From: Moniliophthora roreri
Taxonomy: Eukaryota > Basidiomycota > Agaricomycetes > Agaricales > Marasmiaceae
Direction: 5' to 3'
Assembly: GCA_001466705.2 (NCBI GenBank)
Contig: LATX02000165.1
Coordinates: 62,001 to 126,000 of the forward strand
Length of the DNA: 64,000 nucleotides
A program made the position numbers and the translations under genes. Numbering within the stretch: the first letter of the stretch is position 1; the number at the start of each line of letters is the position of its first letter. The notes below the pieces were generated by a model that was not told the DNA's origin, ran no database searches, and was given only the letters and a program-made list of their open reading frames with translations. Shown piece after piece: positions 58,175 through 64,000 of this stretch.

Positions 58175-58764
58175 ATGGCATACGAATTTACAACCCCTCC
58201 TCATGCTAGCGGTATTAGAATCGCGCAAGCTGTAGGAATTGCAGGGTCAGCCTTCGTCTCAGGTCGGTTTTTTTTTTTTGACATTTTTTTCAGAATCATT
58301 CAAAGCTGATATCTGAAATAATAGGTTCAATTCTATCTCTGTCATGGATGGCTATCCCAGCAATTCTCAAATCTTCTCCATTATCTCCATCTCGAGACGC
58401 TGCAATCCAATGGGCTGCTCTTTATGACCGTGGTCACAAAATCAACCCCTCATTAGCTCTCATCGCCTCCTCGGCTTATTTTTTCCTCAGTTGGAACCTC
58501 AGACGTAACGATAGACTGCTCAAACTTTACGCAGCTGCTGGCGTTCTGACCATTGGCATTATACCATGGACGCTCGGTACTATGTTGGATACGAACAACA
58601 AGCTGCACGCAAAGGCAGAGCTCGGTGTGGAGGTGGCAGAAATCGTTGGAGAGAAGGATACCGAGGCAGAGGCTTTGATAAAGAAGTGGGGCGTGCTGAA
58701 TGCACTCAGAGGGGTTCTCCCGTTAGGCGGTGCTGTCGTTGGATTGATTGCGTTACTTTGGTGA
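58175..58764 (+). CDS. DUF1772 (anthrone-oxygenase-like) membrane protein
   Basis: Two exons, 58175-58262 and 58325-58764, separated by a 62-base intron with a T-run, give 175 residues. The protein starts MAYEFTTPPHASGIRIAQ and has about four TM helices: AVGIAGSAFVSGSILSLSW, NPSLALIASSAYFFLSWNL, LLKLYAAAGVLTIGIIPWTL and LRGVLPLGGAVVGLIALLW. The motif PWTLGTMLDTNNKL, followed by a Glu-rich stretch and VLNALRGVLP, is typical of PF08592 (DUF1772). Some members are anthrone oxygenases in polyketide pathways; most are uncharacterised. It stands divergent to the P450 pair, which could mean shared regulation. Confidence 0.85.
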
Positions 58765-59310
58765 AGAGGCCGGTTAGTCGTTTGCTCCTCCGTCAATTCG
58801 TTTAGAGGTTCATTTCAATTTTTCCCTCAGAACACCAGTATAGACATGAATTACTATCTACCTGCACCTGTACCATACACAATCCCTCCGCTCTGTAATA
58901 CGGATTCATTTTGATCTTACAAAATCTCAGTACGATGCTGCCTGTTGTACCCGAATGATCCCTAGGAACTGGATTGGTTATTTACTCCGCTCTTTCGCTA
59001 AGCACTGTCCAGGTTCACGTGTTCTAGCAGTATGTTCCTTCCACAAGTGCCATGGTGTCTTTTGCAGAGTGTGAGCCTTAGCATTGTTCTTCATGTCCTA
59101 GTACTGCGGTATTCTTCATTTATTCCATCGTTCATGCCTTGCAGAGCTTCGACCTTGAGACCGATTCACTCCAGGAGAAATCCAAATTAGCAGCTCTGAA
59201 TTATAAAGTCGAGTCTGTACAGGTCCATATATAAGTAGTAGTAGCGTCCTGTACACGGCGCCTCAGAGTACATGAGGGAGGGAGAGTATTCGTCTCTACG
59301 CCAGGATATT
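58765..59310. other. Convergent 3' flanks
   Basis: Space between the stop of the DUF1772 gene and the stop of the minus-strand GPI protein gene. Nothing recognisable. Confidence 0.5.
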
Positions 59311-59834
59311 TTACAAGAGAGCAGCCATAACAATGCCGGCACCCAATCCAGCAACAAGACGGTCGACGGTAAGACCTGCGGCACCATTGCCCTGTCCGTC
59401 CCCGCTTTGTTGACCGCTAGAAGAGAGAGGTGGTAGTCAGTAATGAGTCATAAATGGCGATAAATTTATTGCGGCAGGACGCACCCAGCGCTAGTGGAGG
59501 TTTCGGTAGCACTATCCCCAAGAAAGAGTGTGATGAGCTTGACGTTGGTGTGAAGGGATGAGACGGAAAATACGTACGTCGTTGGTGATCCATCAGAAGC
59601 GGTACCGGTGCTAGTTGTAGTCTCGGTGGTTTGTTCACCAGAAGCAGAAGTCTCGCCAGTCGCAGTCTGCTCTCCACTGGCAGAGGTCTCCGTGGCGGAA
59701 GCCCCAGTTCCGGAGGCTTCAGTGCCACTGGCACTGGTTGTTTCAGTCGCGGTGACATCGGTACTAGTGTTGGTGTCTTGAGCGAGAACGACTCCGGAGA
59801 AGAGAGTAGCGAGGATGAGGGTAGCGAATTTCAT
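59311..59834 (-). CDS. Ser/Thr-rich secreted protein with probable GPI anchor
   Basis: The ATG at 59834 starts a signal peptide (MKFATLILATLFSGVVLA, cleavage before QD). A low-complexity Thr/Ser/Ala/Glu/Gly region follows (TETTSASGTEASGTG and ASGEQTATGETSASGEQ), expected to be O-glycosylated. Two introns (about 59516-59580 and 59426-59484) join to ATETSTSAG and then GQQSGDGQGNGAAG. The C-terminus is hydrophobic (VDRLVAGLGAGIVMAALL) with TAA at 59311-59313, a typical GPI-attachment signal with a small-residue site upstream. About 130 residues. Likely at the cell wall or plasma membrane; exact role unknown. Confidence 0.85.
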
Positions 59835-61668
59835 CTTTGGTTTGCGTGGTGGTAGTGTGACTGGGGGTGTTGGTGACCTTGACCTAACCCAGATCTTAGT
59901 TCACCCGCTGCTTTTATAGCCTTTGCATCCTCTGGGCGTATTGCCGTGATGAAAGCTTGGCCATATCACTTTCCCAACACGCAATCTCCAAACCATCACC
60001 GCTTGCGGGTTGCAATGCGGCAGAAGTGGAGCCGAAGCGATGTGAAGTTTATGAGAGGAAGTGCTGCGGATGATTCCAAGAACAGATGGAACTGATGAGC
60101 GCGCACCTAAGCGTCAGTCCAAGACAATTCCTGTCCACCACTATGATGTCGTTTTGACGAGATTAAACATATTTTCTCTCAGAGGCCGACTGTACGGAAC
60201 TCAAAGATATGGATAAGCGTACTGGCAAGCATCTAGTCTGCTGCCTGAGAGTGGAGTACTAGCTTGCTGCGAAAGCCGTGGATCCGGACACGGTCATGTA
60301 AACATTTTGTCGCACTAAAATCCGGACTGAGCTCATATCCATTGAAAGTGTTATTACAACTTACCGGGAGTCCGATCTGACGGGTTTCGAAGGGTTCAGT
60401 TACGACCGGCAAGCTACCAAGGAAATCCCGAGGCATCATGATTATTGTAGCGGACTATTTTCAGTCCCGGATCGTGAAAGGTGAAGGTGCAAGATCTTGA
60501 TTTCTTGATGGAAAATTGTTGATACAGACTCATAGTACTGGTTTCACTCCAAAGCATTGTAGAGATCGTCTCGGAAGGAGGGAGTTCGGGAGTTGAGTAC
60601 CCATGGAAAACAGGTCGCTTAATCTCGCTACACCCCAGAGAATGGCCAAGGGAGGCTGGACCCTGTCAAAACCGGCACAAAACCTCGTGGTGCTCGTGCA
60701 ATCCCGATACTCTGGACTCCGACCCTGTCAACTCGTATGATAGTGAGTTGGGACGAATAACAATATTTTACGGAGAACAAACTGTCAGCCTTTCCGTGAG
60801 TCGTCATGAGAATGTTGAAGTTGCTATCAGAGCACAGAATCAAGGTCCAGCTTCGAAAAGAGAGTGGCAATTCGGCGTTCATCGATGCAGAGTATCCAAG
60901 CCGCACGATGCGTATGCCTAAAAACGGAAGGAGCAGATACCCATCAATTTATGGGAGTAGACATGTGAACGACCATAGATGAAGAACATTAAACGAGGTC
61001 TCAATTAGTCGTATCACGATATTCCATGCATAGTCCGGCTGACCCTGGCCCGTGCAAGTCGACGCAGAAGGAATCATTCGCTCCAATACTACCAGCGGAT
61101 GTAGTAGACGATTTGATCAGAAATCAAGTCAAGAGCATCGGAAAAGATGGTGAGGTGCTGCCTGGGAAGTGGTAGCCCTGACAAAGGTGGAGTTGTCGAC
61201 TGAGCCCTGATCAGTTGGTTATCAGTCTCAAAAGGGTCAAGGGCGTACCTTCTCATCGCCACGCACTGATTTGCAATCAAGCTTCCAGGGGCTTTGAGAG
61301 TTTAATCCTCCCGGTACCCTTGGCTACGAGGGATACAACTAGTCGTTGTACTGGTCCTAGTTTAGTCTAAAGGCAAGAGAGGTGCCGCGGCCGTGCAAAT
61401 GACTCAATGCCACGTGATTTCTCTATTAAGCGCCCGCCAAGGGGATTAAAATTGCATTTCCATATCTGAAATAGTCCATATGACAAGGAATGTTGCTCGA
61501 TGGTCGAGAGAAAAAAAGTTACTACATGTTATATATGAGTAGTCCGTGCCCAAAATTAAATGATAAAGTGCGATGCAAAGCAAAACAGAAAGAATGTATG
61601 ATTGACGATCCTAACTTGTGTCCAAAACTATACCGAAAGAGAGAGCGGAAAGAAAGAAAGTGTCGATT
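59835..61668. other. 1.8 kb intergenic region
   Basis: 5' flank of the GPI protein gene and 3' flank of the chitin synthase gene. Open frames of up to 92 codons show no domain, and no repeat or RNA gene was seen. Confidence 0.45.
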
Positions 61669-64000
61669 CTATGTCTCAGCAAGGATAGCGTCAATAGATT
61701 TGTTGAGGAAGTCTTTTCTAGAGGTGAGGTCCGCTTGAGGGAAGCGCGCCATAATGGCTTCGCGAGCGGTTCTAACGAGGGACAGTCAGACATCGTGTAT
61801 ATGGAGCATTGAACAGCCCAACTACTCACTTCTTCGTTACGGTCATCAAATCCTGTGTAGCCAGATACTGCCTCAGCGCCGTGAATAACTCCTCATCACT
61901 CGGGTTCGGGTTGGAGCTTGGGGTGCTAGGGCCGCCTGCGAATGGGTTCGTCGTCGTCGCCATCGAGAACGTGGACATTCTCTGCTGAGGTTGTACAGCC
62001 GGCATCTGGGGTGGTGCGAATCCTCCGGTCATTGAAGCTGTTTGCGAGCCGCCAAAGCTTCCCATAAAGTTGCCAGTACCCATCATCATTGGCGGCATCA
62101 TGCCATACATGCTTCCCGTGTTTTGGTAAGGCATCATCGGCATTCCCATTGGCATGGCACCACCCCCACCACCATAATCCGAGCCTCCATGCATAGAACC
62201 AGCGTAACCGCCTCCCATGAATGGACCACCACCATATTGCGACATTGGTTGCTGACCTCCATGATGCGACATGTTGCTCATCGAATGTTTACTGCTGAGT
62301 TGTTGATTGAACTTGCTCATGACATTCGTATCGCGGTAATAGTCGCCAGCTTGAGAAGCGCTGTGGAAATCTTCACGGGACTGTGATGGCGGGCCACGAG
62401 AACGAGCCTTGCTGTATCCAGTTTCGTCAGAGTGACGGGATCCGGTATCCCATGCCTCGGCTTCGTATTCTGAAAAAGAAAAAAGGACATCTACTTCAAC
62501 AACCCCGCCCAGCATATCAATGATGGTAACCTACCGCTAAACTTTTTGAGTGGAATCATCGACTCATCAAACTTCTCATCCTCGTTCATGATGACCTTCT
62601 TGTCCTTGCCCTCTCCAATCACCAGACGAGTGTTACCCCAACCGAATTCGTCCATGCACCAGAAAGAGTAGACTGGGAGGAAGAAACTGTAGACTGGGTA
62701 CCTGTAAAAAGTAACCGGTTAGCACACATCCATGGTCTTGGGGCAACAACGTACGATGCAATGTAGACCACCATCCAACCGATAAGCATGAATTCACGTT
62801 TGAGAATGAAGATGACTGCCTAAAAAGAGGTGATTATCAGTGTAACGAGAGAGAGAGAGAGCCAACAATATACACACCTGAAGACCATACACAGCTGCTA
62901 TCATGATGATAGCAATCATTGGCAAAGGAGCCGACTTGGTCGCGACGACGACAATCAGGTAGACAAGCTACAAGGCAGCGGTGAGTCAGCGGCATGCAAA
63001 AAACAAACAACTCGAGCGCGCTACTCACATAGACAACAGTAGCCGGCAAGATCTAGAATGATAAAAACACATCGTCAGCCAGATGACTTCCCCGACTATG
63101 GAAACGCCACTTACAATCGTACTGAGCAAATCAATGAAAACGAATATCCTCATCGAGAAACAGCAGAATCCAAACAACTCGGGGAGCATCACCAACTCGC
63201 ACAAATTATGAACCGTCGAGTTGATCCACCGACGACGCTGCGAAAAGAGCACACGCCAGGACTCGGGTGCAACCGTACGAGCAACAGCATCCGGTGTAAA
63301 CTTGGTCTTGAACGTTGGGAAATGCTTCATGAGCAACGTTGTCAAGAAACGATCTTCACCGAGGGAGAACAGATTCTTCTTGTGTAACGTGTCGACATTG
63401 GGTTCGGCGTATTCGTCAATGATACGGTTCGAGATGATGATGGGTCGACCCTTGTCTGCTGTACGGATACGGTAGAGGGAGAAACAACCGGGAAGACAGG
63501 TGACGGAACCGAATAGACTTTCGAAAGCTTTGGAAAGGTGGTGCGAGATGTAGTATTCGTAGACCTGGATCATGGTCCACCACGAGCCTTCTTCATTGTC
63601 GAGCTTGGTTTCACCGCAGATACCGATGATGGCTGAATCATCAGCACAGCAAGCGACGAGTCTGTTCAAGGAATCAGGGGTAACGGACTAGAACACGTTG
63701 TTAGCCATGGGCACCCCTTGAACACGTATATACAAAGACAACCCACCGTATCAGCATCAACCGTGAAGATGTACTCGTAAAACGCCGGGTCAATACCAAT
63801 AACATTCCTCATCTGATGATACAACTCGAGCTCCAACGGCGACATGGGAGCATCAAAGTGAACCCGATTGAGGTAATGCATGAGAAGGATCTGACTATCA
63901 CGCTTTCCTCTGTTTCCAGGCTTGGAACGTTCAGTCGGTTTACCAACTTTGACAACGACCATGTACCTATACACAAACACCCTTCAAGTCAGCGGCAAGA
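61669..64000 (-). CDS. Chitin synthase, division 2 (class IV/V-like), C-terminal part
   Basis: GT2 enzyme polymerising UDP-GlcNAc into chitin at the plasma membrane; the 5' part lies beyond the window. From the right: [20 protein letters not shown] and KRDSQ, the catalytic [42 protein letters not shown], and the acceptor-site motif [11 protein letters not shown] helices follow, with [33 protein letters not shown] and [18 protein letters not shown], then [14 protein letters not shown] long Gly/Met/Ser/Gln-rich linker (62000-62500) leads to a C-terminal DEK_C domain ([52 protein letters not shown]) and TAG at 61669-61671. DEK_C is typical of motor-bearing class V enzymes but the missing N-terminus prevents class assignment. 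Introns keep frame, so it is likely functional. Confidence 0.92.

Noticed and set aside
3098..59834. One large secondary-metabolite cluster covering the window
   Set aside because: Prenyltransferase, P450s and transporters are present, but housekeeping genes (Mpv17/Sym1, prolyl aminopeptidase, Nudix CoA diphosphatase) lie between them and no synthase was found.
62042..62386. His-rich 114-codon plus-strand frame
   Set aside because: Antisense of the Gly/Met/Ser-rich linker of the chitin synthase; composition explains the open frame.
1..64000. CRISPR arrays, operons or bacterial-type signals
   Set aside because: No regularly spaced repeats with unique spacers. All recognisable genes contain spliceosomal-type introns, so this is eukaryotic nuclear DNA.

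Overview
The window looks like nuclear DNA of a filamentous basidiomycete, most likely an Agaricomycete (mushroom-forming fungus). Genes are cut by many short introns (about 48-85 bases, mostly GT-AG), and several families are typical of that class: DUF6533-type membrane proteins, P450s of the O-methylsterigmatocystin-oxidoreductase-like type, DHA2 drug-efflux transporters and a division 2 chitin synthase. Reading frames had to be joined across introns by eye, so exon edges are inferences from frame, GT/AG sites and family conservation.

Left third (1-24 kb). After a probable two-domain CFEM secreted protein (1970-2834) there are two intact DHA2-type transporters (3098-5235 and 17838-19931) and a DUF6533 membrane protein (5819-7281). 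Three dead cytochrome P450 copies (about 12.25-14.17, 16.15-16.79 and 20.35-22.22 kb) and one transporter scrap (14298-14600) show that this is an old tandem array of a divergent transporter/P450 module. The transporters survived and the P450s decayed. The 7.3-12.2 kb gap holds a long degenerate inverted repeat and a dispersed repeat. A Nudix CoA diphosphatase of PCD1 type (22554-24057) closes this part.

Middle (24-41.4 kb). A DMATS-type aromatic prenyltransferase (25789-27111) sits beside a 716-base element with perfect 20-base terminal inverted repeats. From about 32.4 to 39.36 kb lies a block almost without CpG: only three CG dinucleotides between 34081 and 39356. It contains a multi-pass membrane protein gene, a second copy of it split by a Tc1/mariner element (36508-37825), and a truncated copy of the Mpv17/Sym1 gene. 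The complete CpG-normal Mpv17/Sym1 gene follows at 40245-41358. The block looks like a segmental duplication eroded by deamination of methylated cytosine.

Right third (41.9-64 kb). In order: a prolyl aminopeptidase (S33) with two probable GC-AG introns, two paralogous coiled-coil genes on the minus strand, a poorly resolved stretch at 47.5-50.6 kb, a second DUF6533 membrane protein (50591-52128), a tandem pair of P450 genes on the minus strand (52507-54640 and 55393-57596), a DUF1772 protein (58175-58764), a GPI-anchored Ser/Thr-rich secreted protein (59311-59834), and the 3' part of a chitin synthase (61669 to beyond the window end).

Possible joint roles: the prenyltransferase, P450s, DHA2 transporters and the anthrone-oxygenase-like DUF1772 protein are all enzyme types found in fungal secondary metabolism. 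They are spread over 55 kb with housekeeping genes between them, so a single cluster is not demonstrated. The CFEM protein, chitin synthase and GPI protein belong to the cell surface.
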